This document shows positions 56,643 through 64,000 of a stretch of DNA of 64,000 nucleotides, piece after piece (position 1 is the stretch's first letter; each line of letters begins with the position of its first letter). The translations under genes were made by a program, and so were the position numbers. Origin of the DNA: BP-464 sp963825415 (GTDB lineage Bacteria; Actinomycetota; Thermoleophilia; Solirubrobacterales; Solirubrobacteraceae); NCBI GenBank assembly GCA_963825415.1, contig CAWGTD010000003.1, positions 434,001 through 498,000 of the forward strand, read 5' to 3'. The notes below the pieces were generated by a model, which searched no databases, had not been told where the DNA came from, and was given only the letters and a program-made list of their open reading frames with translations.

Positions 56643-57046
56643 GCCACGTCGCGGGCGAACCGCCGGCTACGGCGGTCGATCTCGAACCACACGCGGGTGC
56701 CGTTGTCGGTCTCCACTCCCCAGCGAGAGGCGAGCTTGTCGATCAGGCGCAGGCCGTAACCACGGGCGCTGTGACGCAGCTCGGGATCGAATCCCGTGCC
56801 CGGGTCGTGGACCTCCACCCGAACGAAGTCGCCCACGAAGCGGGCCGCGAACAGGATCGAGTCCTCGTCTCCGACGCCGGCGTGGCGGACAGCGTTGGTG
56901 ATCAGCTCGGTCGTGAGCAGTGCCACCGTGTGCTCGAGGTCGTCTGGAATCCGCGCCTCGGCCAGCGCCAGCCGCGCCCGCCGGGCGGACGTGCTTTGGG
57001 GGGGAAGGGCGAGGAGGACGTCAGAGGGCGCCTCGGTGAAAGGCAT
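56639..57046 (-). CDS. RsbW-like HATPase domain protein (possible anti-sigma kinase)
   Basis: 135 aa, a stand-alone GHKL ATPase domain. N-box TTELITNAVRHAG, G1 box VEVHDPGTGFDP and G2 region ARGYGLRLIDKLASRWGVE are present, with no transmembrane or DHp part. Such proteins either phosphorylate anti-anti-sigma factors (RsbW/SpoIIAB) or serve as small regulators with similar ATPase folds common in actinobacteria. No sigma or anti-anti-sigma partner lies within the window. ATG 57044-57046 is the start. tRNA-Asp and a kinase-like membrane protein lie upstream on the same strand. Confidence 0.82.
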   Translation of the reverse strand: MPFTEAPSDVLLALPPQSTSARRARLALAEARIPDDLEHTVALLTTELITNAVRHAGVGDEDSILFAARFVGDFVRVEVHDPGTGFDPELRHSARGYGLRLIDKLASRWGVETDNGTRVWFEIDRRSRRFARDVA

Positions 57047-57144
57047 CTCTTTCAGCGTTTCCCCATGTGCCCCGGTCTCAATCGAACCGCGGCAGGATCT
57101 ATTGCGCCAGATCGCTTCTAAACGGGATTACCCGCGCTTGCGAA

Positions 57145-57218
57145 CGGGAGCGACGGGACTCGAACCCGCGACCTCCGGCGTGACAGGCCGGCGCTCTAAC
57201 CGACTGAGCTACGCCCCC
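57145..57218 (-). tRNA. tRNA-Asp (GTC anticodon)
   Basis: 74 nt on the minus strand without encoded CCA. A 7-bp acceptor (GGGGGCG/CGCTCCC with one G-U pair), D-arm GCTCAGTCGGTTAGAGC, anticodon stem CCGGC with loop CTGTCAC (anticodon GTC), variable AGGTC and T-arm GCGGGTTCGAGTCCCGT all fold in cloverleaf form. Discriminator base G at 57145. Confidence 0.95.
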
Positions 57219-57249
57219 TCGGGGGCTCAACAGTAAAGCAGCATCCCGG

Positions 57250-57801
57250 CTAGCTGCCGGGGGGCTCGCCCTCGCGCGTTGGAAGGCGCAGGTCGCCCGG
57301 TTGCACGGCCGGCAGACGGGCCGAGATGATCCGCTTGGCGGCCTCGAGTGCGTCGTCGACCGCCTGCTCAGCGGCCGCGGAGTCACCGCGGCGCAGCTCG
57401 TACGTCGCCAGCACCAGCGACTGGACCACGCCGTCGTGGATCTCCGCCGCCGCCCGCTCGTCGACCCGTCGGCGGACCCAGCCGCGCGCCAGGTCCTCGT
57501 AGCGGCCGACCAGCACGCCGATGACGAAGAAGGCCACCAGCCGCGAGACCCAGCCCATCGTGTGGACCTCGGTGTCGTCGAGCGCGACCCAGATCGACAG
57601 CAGGCAGGTGGCCAGGCCCGCCCCGAGCAGTCCGCCGGGCACGCCGGCGGCCAGCGCCGTCAGCGCGATCGGAATCACGTAGAGGACGGTGACCGCCAGG
57701 CGCGGGTCGTTGAACGCCAGCGACAGCGTGAGCACGCCGCCGTACAGCAGCAGCGCGACGAGGAGCAGCTGCGCGCGGCGAACGCGACTGACGATCGGCA
57801 T
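57250..57801 (-). CDS. Membrane protein with histidine-kinase DHp-like region but no ATPase domain
   Basis: 183 aa from ATG 57799-57801; an upstream ATG at 57837 would add 12 residues. Three to four membrane helices in the first ~110 residues (LLLVALLLYGGVLTLSLAF, LAVTVLYVIPIALTALAAGV, LLGAGLATCLLSIWVAL, WVSRLVAFFVIGVLVG) resemble sensor regions of actinobacterial histidine kinases. Then AAEIHDGVVQSLVLATYELRRGD resembles a HisKA_3 phospho-acceptor helix with His-Asp. It ends after the second helix and lacks a HATPase domain. It could be a truncated kinase or one that works with a separate ATPase such as 56639-57046. Short terminal GGEPPGS. Confidence 0.7.
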   Translation of the reverse strand: MPIVSRVRRAQLLLVALLLYGGVLTLSLAFNDPRLAVTVLYVIPIALTALAAGVPGGLLGAGLATCLLSIWVALDDTEVHTMGWVSRLVAFFVIGVLVGRYEDLARGWVRRRVDERAAAEIHDGVVQSLVLATYELRRGDSAAAEQAVDDALEAAKRIISARLPAVQPGDLRLPTREGEPPGS

Positions 57802-57859
57802 GGGGAGATCATCCGCGCTGGCCGCGGCCTTGCACATCCCCTGTTTTGAGAATGGGCCG

Positions 57860-59050
57860 TCAGCCGGGGCGACGATGGCGCCGCGGCACTCGTGCGGGCA
57901 GCTTGCGGTTCGCGAACGGCAGCGCCCAGGTCACGCTGCGACGGTGGGGGAAGCGCAGCGTGACGCGGCCGGTGCCCATCGCGCCCAGCCGCGTGCCGTC
58001 GCGGGTGAAGGTGATCAGCTCGGCGGGCGGCTCGGCGAAGTCGAAGCGCATGTCCCACGCCGTGCCGTGCTGGGCGACGGTCCCGTAGCTCCACTGGCGC
58101 GGCATCGCCGACGAGCCTCCGAAGAAGCCCCACTCGATCGCCGCGGCGAGGTGGACGCGCCAGTACGGCCAGTCGTGGATCCCGTGGCGCGGGACGTAGG
58201 TCACGTCGTCGCCCGCCGCGCGAGCGGCCGTCACGAAGTCGTCGGCGTGCTGGCGAAGCTCGGCCTCGGCGACGGCCCCGAAGTAGTTCGTCGGCCCCGC
58301 CCCGAGGTCGTCGACGCCGTCGCCGACCGTGACGTAGATCCGGGTGGAACGCAGATTGGAGACCAGCGTCGTCGGGTCGTGACCCTCCCAGTAGAAGCGC
58401 TGCGCGTCGGGCTCGCCGAAGACGTCTGTGTGCTTCTCGCCCTGGGTGTCCATCGCCGTCGGCCATTCGGGTCGCAGCAGGGAGAGCACGCCGGAGAAGC
58501 TCGCCACGGAGCCGAAGTAGCCCGGGCGCTGGGTCGCATAGAACATCGCGCCCTCGCCACCCATCGACAGCCCGGCGATCGCATGGTTGGCGCGCCCGCG
58601 CGCGACCGGAAGGCGCTTCTCGACGAGCGGAATGAGCTCGTCGAGGTGGTAGCGCTCCCAGGCCGGTGACCGCGTGCCGGCGCTCCACCAGTTCGCGTAC
58701 CACCCGACCCCGGCCTCGGGCATCACGACGATGCCGGGAAAGCCGCGGGCGATCCGGGCGAGGTCGCCCCTGGCCGGGACGGACCAGTGCGCGTAGGTGT
58801 CACCGTGGCCGTGCAGCAGGTAGAGCACGGGATAGCGGCGAGCCGGGTCGTACCCGTCGGGCAGCAGCACGTTGACCGGCAGCGCCGACGGCGGCTGCGG
58901 GGCGCCTTCGGGTGGCTTGTTGAACTTGACGTGCGCGGGATCGACGTAGCGGCTCGTCGTTGTCCACGTGAGGAGCTTCGAGGCCTGCGCGGGCGCCGTC
59001 ACGGCGAGCGCGCCGGCGGCCGCGGCGGCGATGGCGATGGCGCGGGGCAC
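57860..59050 (-). CDS. Secreted esterase (alpha/beta-hydrolase, mycolyltransferase/esterase D-like)
   Basis: 396 aa with signal peptide AIAIAAAAAGALAVTAPAQA. Motifs of the esterase (PF00756-type) family: VNVLLPDGYDP, YPVLYLLHGHGDTYAHW, the nucleophile elbow AIAGLSMGGEGA (Ser in GLSMGG), and a C-terminal HGIHDWPYWRVHL with the catalytic His. The N-terminal region aligns with antigen-85/esterase D proteins, but mycolyl transfer is not implied. The last ~85 residues form an extra beta-rich domain ending in a basic tail. Divergent from the P450, 17 nt apart. Confidence 0.85.
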   Translation of the reverse strand: MPRAIAIAAAAAGALAVTAPAQASKLLTWTTTSRYVDPAHVKFNKPPEGAPQPPSALPVNVLLPDGYDPARRYPVLYLLHGHGDTYAHWSVPARGDLARIARGFPGIVVMPEAGVGWYANWWSAGTRSPAWERYHLDELIPLVEKRLPVARGRANHAIAGLSMGGEGAMFYATQRPGYFGSVASFSGVLSLLRPEWPTAMDTQGEKHTDVFGEPDAQRFYWEGHDPTTLVSNLRSTRIYVTVGDGVDDLGAGPTNYFGAVAEAELRQHADDFVTAARAAGDDVTYVPRHGIHDWPYWRVHLAAAIEWGFFGGSSAMPRQWSYGTVAQHGTAWDMRFDFAEPPAELITFTRDGTRLGAMGTGRVTLRFPHRRSVTWALPFANRKLPARVPRRHRRPG

Positions 59051-59067
59051 GGGGGTATCGTGACGAC

Positions 59068-60424
59068 ATGTCGCTCACGGGGCCGCAGCCCGTCTCCACC
59101 AACCCGATCCTGCGGCTGGCCGGCGACCTGCGCGCCGAGCGCGGCACGGGCGTGCCGTTCCCACCGGGCGAGACGAACCTGAGCGCGGGCCGGACCCGCA
59201 TGATGCTGCGCGATCCGCTCACCCTCCTGCTCGACTCCTACGAGCGCTACGGGCCGGTGTTCACGCTGCGCGTATTCCACGGGCGCGTCGTGTTCATGCT
59301 GGGCCCGGAGGCCAATCACTACGTCACGGTGTCGCACGCTCAGAACTTCTCCTGGCGCGACGGCCACATGGGCGACCTGATCCCGCTGCTGGGCGACGGG
59401 CTGCTGACGATCGACGGCGACTTCCACCGGCGGTCGCGCAAGATCATGCTCCCGGCGCTGCACCACGAGCGCATCCAGGCGGCGACCGCGACGATGGAGT
59501 CCGAGGTCGATGCCGCGATCGCGCCGTGGAGCGCCGGCGAACGAGCCCGACCTGTACGCGTGGACGCGCGGCCTGGCGCTGCGGATCGCGATGCGCGCGC
59601 TGTTCGGCTTCGACCCCGACGTCGCCGCCGGGCGCCTCGACGCCGCCGAGCAGTTCGAACGCGCGCTGGGCTTCTGGTCGAAGTCCTACTGGCTGCAGGT
59701 CATGCGCGGCCCGGGCACGCCGTTCGCCCGCATGCAGCGCGCACGCGCCGCGCTCGACGATCTGATCTACACCGAAATAGGTCGGCGCCGGCGATCGGGA
59801 GAGCGGGGCGAGGACATCCTCTCGCTGCTGCTCGACGCCTCCGACGACGAGGGCGGGCAGCTCTCCGACCAGCACATCCGCGACGAGGTCATGACGCTGA
59901 TGTTCGCCGGCCACGACACGACCACGTCAACGGTCGCCTTCCTCTTCTATGAGCTGGCGCGCGCGCCGGAGTGGGCCGATCGCGCGGCGAACGACCCCGC
60001 GGCGCTCGAGCTGTGCCTGGACGAGACGCTGCGGCTCTACCCGCCGGCCTGGATCGGGCCCCGGCGGGCCGTGCACGACTTCGAGTTCGCCGGGCACACC
60101 GTGCCCGCCAAGGCGTTCGTCAACTACTGCTCGTGGGCCAGTCACCGGCTGCCGGACGTGTGGGAGGAGCCCCACGCCTTCAAGCCCGAGCGCTTCGCGC
60201 CCGGCGCGCGCGAGACGATCCCCAAGGGCGCCTATGTGCCGTTCGGCGGCGGGTCGCGTACGTGCATCGGAATGCGCTTCGGCCAGCAGGAGATCCGGGT
60301 CATCGCCAAGCGGATCCTGCGCGACTTCCGGCTCGACCTGCCCGCGGACCATCGCCTGCGCATCCGTCAGATGCCCACCATCGGCCCGCAGGACGGGCTG
60401 CCGGTGCGCGTACGGGCGGCTTGA
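59068..60424 (+). CDS. Cytochrome P450, with one frameshift
   Basis: About 451 aa after correction. Landmarks in order are YERYGPVFTLRVFHG; a break at 59540-59541, where one extra A (GGCGA[A]CGAG) shifts the frame; resumption with EPDLYAWTRGLALRIAMRALFGFDPD; I-helix MFAGHDTTTST with the oxygen-binding Thr; K-helix DETLRLYPPAW (E-x-x-R); PERF; and the heme loop FGGGSRTCIGMRFGQQE with the axial Cys. The full I-helix and heme site are present, so the gene is functional once corrected. It resembles CYP102/CYP4-like P450s of actinobacteria; substrate unknown. Its stop overlaps the next gene's TTG. Confidence 0.88.
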
Positions 60425-61305
60425 GCGCCGAACGCCCGGCCGTCGACGTCGTGGTTCCGTTCGCCGGCTCGGCGGACGCGCTCGACGCGCTCCTGGCCCG
60501 GCTCGCGGCGCTGCACGTCGCGCCCGGCGACACGGTGACGGTGGCGCTCAACCGGCACCTGCGAAGGCCGCCTGCGCCGGCGGCCCCGGTGCGCGTGATC
60601 GACGCCAGCCGGCGGCGCGGTTCCTACCGCGCCCGCAACACCGGGGCGCGCGCGGGTTCCGCGCCCTGGCTGCTGTTCGTCGACGCCGACGTCGAGCCGC
60701 CGCGCGACCTGCTCGATCGCCTCTTCGAGCCTCCGCCGGCCGAGCGCACCGCGGTGCTCGCGGGCGCGGTGCTCGACGAGCCTCCCACGGCGGGCGCACG
60801 GGGCCCCGCGGCGCTGCGCTACGCGTGGCTGAAGGCGTCGATGAGCCAGGACGCAACGCTCGCCGACGACCGCTGGGGGTTCGCGCAGACCGCGTGTTGC
60901 GCCGTGCGTCGCGAGGCGTTCGCCGACGTCGGCGGGTTCTCAGACGAGGCACGCTCGGGCGGCGACGCCGACCTCTGCTACCGGTTGGCCGCCGGCGGCT
61001 GGCGAATCGAATCGCGCCCGGGTGCCGCGGTGCTGCATCGCAACCGCACGACGATCGGGCGGATGCTGGCCCAGCGCGCGCGGCACGGAGCGGGCGCCGC
61101 GTGGCTCAGCCGCCGCCATCCGGGCGCGTTTCCGGCGCGGCGAAAGCCCGGGCTGGCCTGGTGGAGCGTGCGGCGCGCGGGCGCGGGCCTCGCGGCGCTG
61201 GCGCGAGGCGACCGCGACGCGGCGCTCGTCGGGCTGCTCGACGGGCCGGCGGTGTGGGCGTTCGAGCTCGGCCGCCACCTGCCGAACCACCACCTGCGTC
61301 GCTAA
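60421..61305 (+). CDS. Glycosyltransferase family 2
   Basis: 294 aa from TTG 60421, which overlaps the P450 stop (TTGA). GT-A fold: VDVVVPFAGSADALDALLARL, SYRARNTGARAGSAPWLLFVDADVEPP (with the DxD motif), and GWGFAQTACCAVRREAFADVGGF and GGDADLCYRLAAGG (catalytic acid ED-type motif as GDAD). It ends in a basic helical region. Similar proteins add a sugar to membrane carriers or secondary metabolites; linkage with the P450 suggests modification of a small hydrophobic product, but that is inference. The 3' end shares CTAA with the convergent GT2. Confidence 0.82.
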   Translation: MSAERPAVDVVVPFAGSADALDALLARLAALHVAPGDTVTVALNRHLRRPPAPAAPVRVIDASRRRGSYRARNTGARAGSAPWLLFVDADVEPPRDLLDRLFEPPPAERTAVLAGAVLDEPPTAGARGPAALRYAWLKASMSQDATLADDRWGFAQTACCAVRREAFADVGGFSDEARSGGDADLCYRLAAGGWRIESRPGAAVLHRNRTTIGRMLAQRARHGAGAAWLSRRHPGAFPARRKPGLAWWSVRRAGAGLAALARGDRDAALVGLLDGPAVWAFELGRHLPNHHLRR

Positions 61306-62171
61306 CGGTACGGGTCGCGGCGGCCCGCCAGCGCCCGCACTCCCGGCAGCGCCAGCGCCAACCGGCGCGCACCCGTCGGCAACAGCTCGCGCGCCTCGCG
61401 GTAGTCGCCCTGCCGGACCAGGCCCGCGGCCAACGCGCTGCGGTCGGCTGCGGCAACCCGCTCGCGCGTCGCGGCGTCGACGAGCTCACCGTGGAGCTCG
61501 TGCACCGTGGCCTGCGCGCGCGCCAGCGCCGCGACATCGGCCGTCAGCGCTCCCGGGTGGCGGCGATAGAGCACCGCCGCCTCGGGCACGCAGACGAACG
61601 CGCCGAGGCGCGCCAGGCGCAGCCAGAGCTCCCAGTCCTCGGCCACCGCGACGGGTCCGTCGAAACCGCCCGCCCGCTCGAGCGCGGCACGACGCAGGAG
61701 CACGCTCGACGTCGGGATCGGGTTGGCCTCGTAGAGCAGCGCGGCGAGCTCGGGGCCCTCGTGGCGGCCGCCCGCGGGCTCGGGCCAGCGCTCTCCGGTC
61801 GGCCGGTCGTCGGGGCCCACGATGCGCGCGCGGCCGAATGCGAGCACCGCCCCGTCCTCGCGTCCCAGCGCGTCCACCTGCGCCGCGAGCCGCCCCGGCA
61901 ACCACGCGTCGTCGGCGTCGCAGAGCGCGACGAGGTCGATGTCCTCGGCCAACGCGGCGAGCCCCGTCGCCCGCGCGGCCGCGGGCCCTCCGCGCTGCTC
62001 GCGGCGCACCAGCGCGCAGCGCTCGGCGTGGTCTCCCACGAGCCGCAGCGGGAGCGGTGAGCCGTCGTCGACGACCACTACCGCGTCGGGCCGCTCGCCC
62101 AGCACCGAGTCGAGCGCCTCGGCGAGGTACGGGCTCCAGCCGTGGGCGACGACGAGCGCGCCGACGCTCAC
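61302..62171 (-). CDS. Glycosyltransferase family 2
   Basis: 289 aa from GTG 62169-62171, overlapping the stop of the upstream secreted-protein gene. It starts VSVGALVVAHGWSPYLAEALDSVLGE, then AVVVVDDGSP (nucleotide binding), LVALCDADDAWLPGRLAAQVD (DxD), and FDGPVAVAEDWELWLRLARLGAF (acidic ED motif) with VLYRRHPGALT. Typical inverting transferase with an extra C-terminal helical segment. Donor and acceptor unknown. Together with the convergent GT2 at 60421 it may belong to a second, small glycan or secondary-product locus. Confidence 0.85.
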   Translation of the reverse strand: MSVGALVVAHGWSPYLAEALDSVLGERPDAVVVVDDGSPLPLRLVGDHAERCALVRREQRGGPAAARATGLAALAEDIDLVALCDADDAWLPGRLAAQVDALGREDGAVLAFGRARIVGPDDRPTGERWPEPAGGRHEGPELAALLYEANPIPTSSVLLRRAALERAGGFDGPVAVAEDWELWLRLARLGAFVCVPEAAVLYRRHPGALTADVAALARAQATVHELHGELVDAATRERVAAADRSALAAGLVRQGDYREARELLPTGARRLALALPGVRALAGRRDPYR

Positions 62172-63224
62172 TGCGACCGGCGCAGCCAGTCGCGCAGCGC
62201 CGGCGCCCGGCGGACCTTCTTCGGGTCGTACACCGCGAGGAAGCGCACACGGCCGGCGCGCACCCCGGCGAGAACGCCCGGCCGCAGCCGGTACACGCGC
62301 GTCTTGCCCTGGACGAACAGCGATCGGGCATGCGGGAACGCCCGCCGCATCGAGCGCCGGCTGGCCCCGCGCCCCACACCCCGGGCGGTGTGCACCCGAG
62401 CCGTCGTCAGCAGGAAGACGACCGGCTCCTCGCTCGGTCCGCCCTCCAGGCCGCTGCGATCGCCCGGGATCCCGACCAGCTCCTTGCCGCCGCCCTGCAG
62501 GCAGTAGCGCAGCCACCCGCGCTGGACGCGAACGGGTGTGCCGATCTGCGCCCAGACCTTCGACTCGGCCATCCCGAGCGTCACGCCGCCGAGGTGTCGC
62601 GGCCCGACACCGCCGGCCGCGGCCGCACACGGCGGTGGGCGCTTCGCCGGAGGCGGCTTGACGTAGGGCGACGACGAGGCCGCCTTCGCGACGCATGCCG
62701 GGTCGGCGTCGACCTGGTCGTGGGTGATCACCCCGCCGGTTCCCGGGGCCGAAGAACTTCGCGTACTCGGCCGGGAATCCCGGGATCGAACTCGGGTCGC
62801 CGGTCTGCCCGTTGAAGTTGAAGTTCGTCACCCAGACGCCGCCGTCGCCCGTCGCCTTGTCGAAGAAGTAGTGGCCGTCCCACTCATACGTCTTCGTCGA
62901 GCCGTCGTCCTGGACGATCGAGCCGCGCCAGTGGTCGCTTTGGAAGTAGAAGCACTTCGGCCCGGCCAGCGCCACGCGCGCGGGTTCCTTGGTGACGAAC
63001 TCGACGACGCCCAGCTCGGTCACGTTCTGCTTGCGCTTGGCGTACTCGACGCAGAACGGGTCGGCCTCGGGGTGGGCAACCGTCGTGCCGTAGTCGGCGT
63101 TCTGGAGCTCGCACTCGAACGGGTTGACCCCGTCCCACGGCGACGGTGGCGCGGGTGCACCGCCGGCCGTCGTGGCGGCCATCGCCACGCAGACGAACCC
63201 GGCGATCAATGCCCCCCTCACCAT
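62168..63224 (-). CDS. Secreted protein of unknown function, with one frameshift
   Basis: About 351 aa after correction. ATG 63222-63224, with signal peptide RGALIAGFVCVAMAATTAGGAPA. The N-terminal part has NPFECELQNADYGTTVAHPEADPFCVEYAKRKQNVTELGVVEFV and FDKATGDGGVWVTNFNFNGQTGDPS, with disulfide-type cysteines. At 62740-62741 one extra base breaks the frame; without it FFGPGTGGVITHDQVDADPACV continues. A Pro-rich linker (KPPPAKRPPPC) leads to a C-terminal domain VTLGMAESKVWAQIGTPVRV and RVYRLRPGVLAGVRAGRVRFLAVYD, which recalls SmpA/OmlA-like small domains. Family not recognised. Confidence 0.72.
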
Positions 63225-63251
63225 GGGCGGGAGTGTAAGGTCGCCACGCCC

Positions 63252-63881
63252 GTGCTGACCAGAAGGGACCTGCTGGCCCGGGCAGCCGCCACGGGCCTGG
63301 CCGCCACGATCACGTCGGCGCTTCCCGTCGCGCGCAGAACGACGAATGCCCTCGCCGCGGGCATCGGCCCGGCTGACCCGGACGCGACTCTGCAGGCCTT
63401 CGCGGACACGATCATCCCGGGGCGCAAGGCGACGACGACCGACCTCGGCAACCCGATCCATCCGCAGGCGATCGCCGGCGTCGACGCGCTGCCCGGTGCG
63501 GTCGAGACCGACGCGCTGGCGCTCTATCACCACCCGCTCGTCGGGTTCGACGCGCTGGAAGCGCCGTTCCTCGCCGACCTCGAGGCCCGCGCCCTCCAGC
63601 AGGGCGGCGACTTCCTCTCGCTGCCGTTCGACGCGCGCGTCGCCACCTGCGTCAGCGGGCTCGCGTACGACAGCCCCGAGCGCCTGCTGTGGGAGGCGGC
63701 GACCGCGGTTCCGTTCACGGCGTTCTGCGCCGCCGCGCTCGTGCCCGAGCAGGTCGCGGCCAAGGCTTCGGGCTACCGGGTCATGGGGCTGCCGGGCGCG
63801 ACCCCGAGCGGTTACCCGAAGGGCTTCTCCTACGGGCGCCGGCTGTCCCGCGAGCGCACCAAGCACGGATCGCTTCCCTGA
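63252..63881 (+). CDS. Tat-signal small subunit, gluconate 2-dehydrogenase subunit 3-like
   Basis: 209 aa from GTG 63252. The N terminus TRRDLLARAAATGLAATITSALP is a twin-arginine signal. TLQAFADTIIPGRKATTTDLGNPIHPQAIAGV matches the opening of gluconate 2-dehydrogenase subunit 3-type small subunits, which export together with a flavin-dependent large subunit. The adjacent, overlapping GMC oxidoreductase gene is that predicted partner. The small subunit has no cofactor of its own; it carries the Tat signal and stabilises the large subunit. TGA overlaps the next ATG (TGATG). Confidence 0.8.
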   Translation: MLTRRDLLARAAATGLAATITSALPVARRTTNALAAGIGPADPDATLQAFADTIIPGRKATTTDLGNPIHPQAIAGVDALPGAVETDALALYHHPLVGFDALEAPFLADLEARALQQGGDFLSLPFDARVATCVSGLAYDSPERLLWEAATAVPFTAFCAAALVPEQVAAKASGYRVMGLPGATPSGYPKGFSYGRRLSRERTKHGSLP

Positions 63882-64000
63882 TGGCCGAGCGCGTCGACGT
63901 CCTCATCGCCGGGACCGGCTTCGGCGGCTCGATCGCCGCCTGGCGGCTGGCCGAGCTCTATCGCGCGGCGGAGGCCGATCCCAAGGCGATCGTGATGCTC
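63881..64000 (+). CDS. GMC/cholesterol-oxidase-like FAD-dependent oxidoreductase, N-terminal fragment
   Basis: Only the first 40 codons are in the window. The N-terminal FAD-binding motif VDVLIAGTGFGGSIAAWRLAEL is clear and has no export signal, as expected for a large subunit carried out with the upstream Tat-signal partner. GMC enzymes oxidise alcohols, sugars or sterols. ATG 63881 overlaps the small-subunit stop. The gene continues past 64000. Confidence 0.8.
   Translation, partial: MAERVDVLIAGTGFGGSIAAWRLAELYRAAEADPKAIVML

Noticed and set aside
57099..57386. A 95-aa frame over the tRNA-Asp gene
   Set aside because: It spans the tRNA cloverleaf and has no motif; tRNA overlap makes coding unlikely.

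Overview
The window is very GC-rich, densely packed bacterial DNA. It reads as a high-GC actinobacterium: a NucS/EndoMS mismatch endonuclease, a kgd-type 2-oxoglutarate decarboxylase/dehydrogenase E1, an actinobacterial-length aconitase, many GTG/TTG starts, and Tat-exported flavin amine oxidases. The style suggests the Thermoleophilia/Solirubrobacterales group, but that placement is inference from gene content only. No insertion sequence, prophage, CRISPR array or rRNA was seen; there is one tRNA (tRNA-Asp).

Layout. (1) 1-5.4 kb: housekeeping block with the 3' end of kgd, a DUF1028 protein, an alkyltransferase-like (ATL) protein, a secreted protein, a YjbQ protein, an enoyl-CoA hydratase, a PrxQ-type peroxiredoxin and a small unknown protein. 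(2) 5.4-24 kb: an exopolysaccharide locus with a Gfo/Idh dehydrogenase, an initiating polyprenyl glycosylphosphotransferase, a sugar formyltransferase, flippase, two sulfotransferases, an O-antigen-ligase-like polymerase, three glycosyltransferases, a methyltransferase, a DegT aminotransferase, a VpsJ-like toroid protein and a Wzz-like chain-length protein. Together they suggest an exported polysaccharide with N-formyl-amino sugars and possible sulfation. (3) 24-28.3 kb: secreted proteins, including two RTX-repeat paralogues with the same promoter and leader, and the third copy of an unknown secreted family whose other two copies lie in the polysaccharide locus. (4) 28.3-43.7 kb: NucS, a Tat-exported amine oxidase, an aldolase-kinase pair, exported hydrolases, a J-domain/TPR protein, an Asp-box propeller protein, EttA, a PhoX-like protein and a ceramidase-like protein. 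(5) 43.7-49.8 kb: an apparent metal-homeostasis unit, DUF4331-TPR-NicO-Fur-NiCoT-HAD. (6) 49.9-55.1 kb: M42 peptidase, aconitase directly behind a vapBC module, and an NlpC/P60-like lipoprotein. (7) 55.1-64 kb: a second Tat amine oxidase, an RsbW-like ATPase, tRNA-Asp, a kinase-like membrane protein with no ATPase domain, a secreted esterase, a P450, two family-2 glycosyltransferases, and a Tat-signal small subunit with the start of a GMC oxidoreductase.

Quality caveat. Twelve single-base frame breaks fall in eleven otherwise intact genes (near 1029, 2390, 18238, 23240, 27123, 30739, 35990, 45944, 46675, 55445, 59540 and 62740). In each, the protein resumes at once in another frame. Ten need one base removed and two need one added. 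The simplest reading is sequencing or assembly indels, so these genes are annotated as whole CDSs with the break noted, not as pseudogenes.
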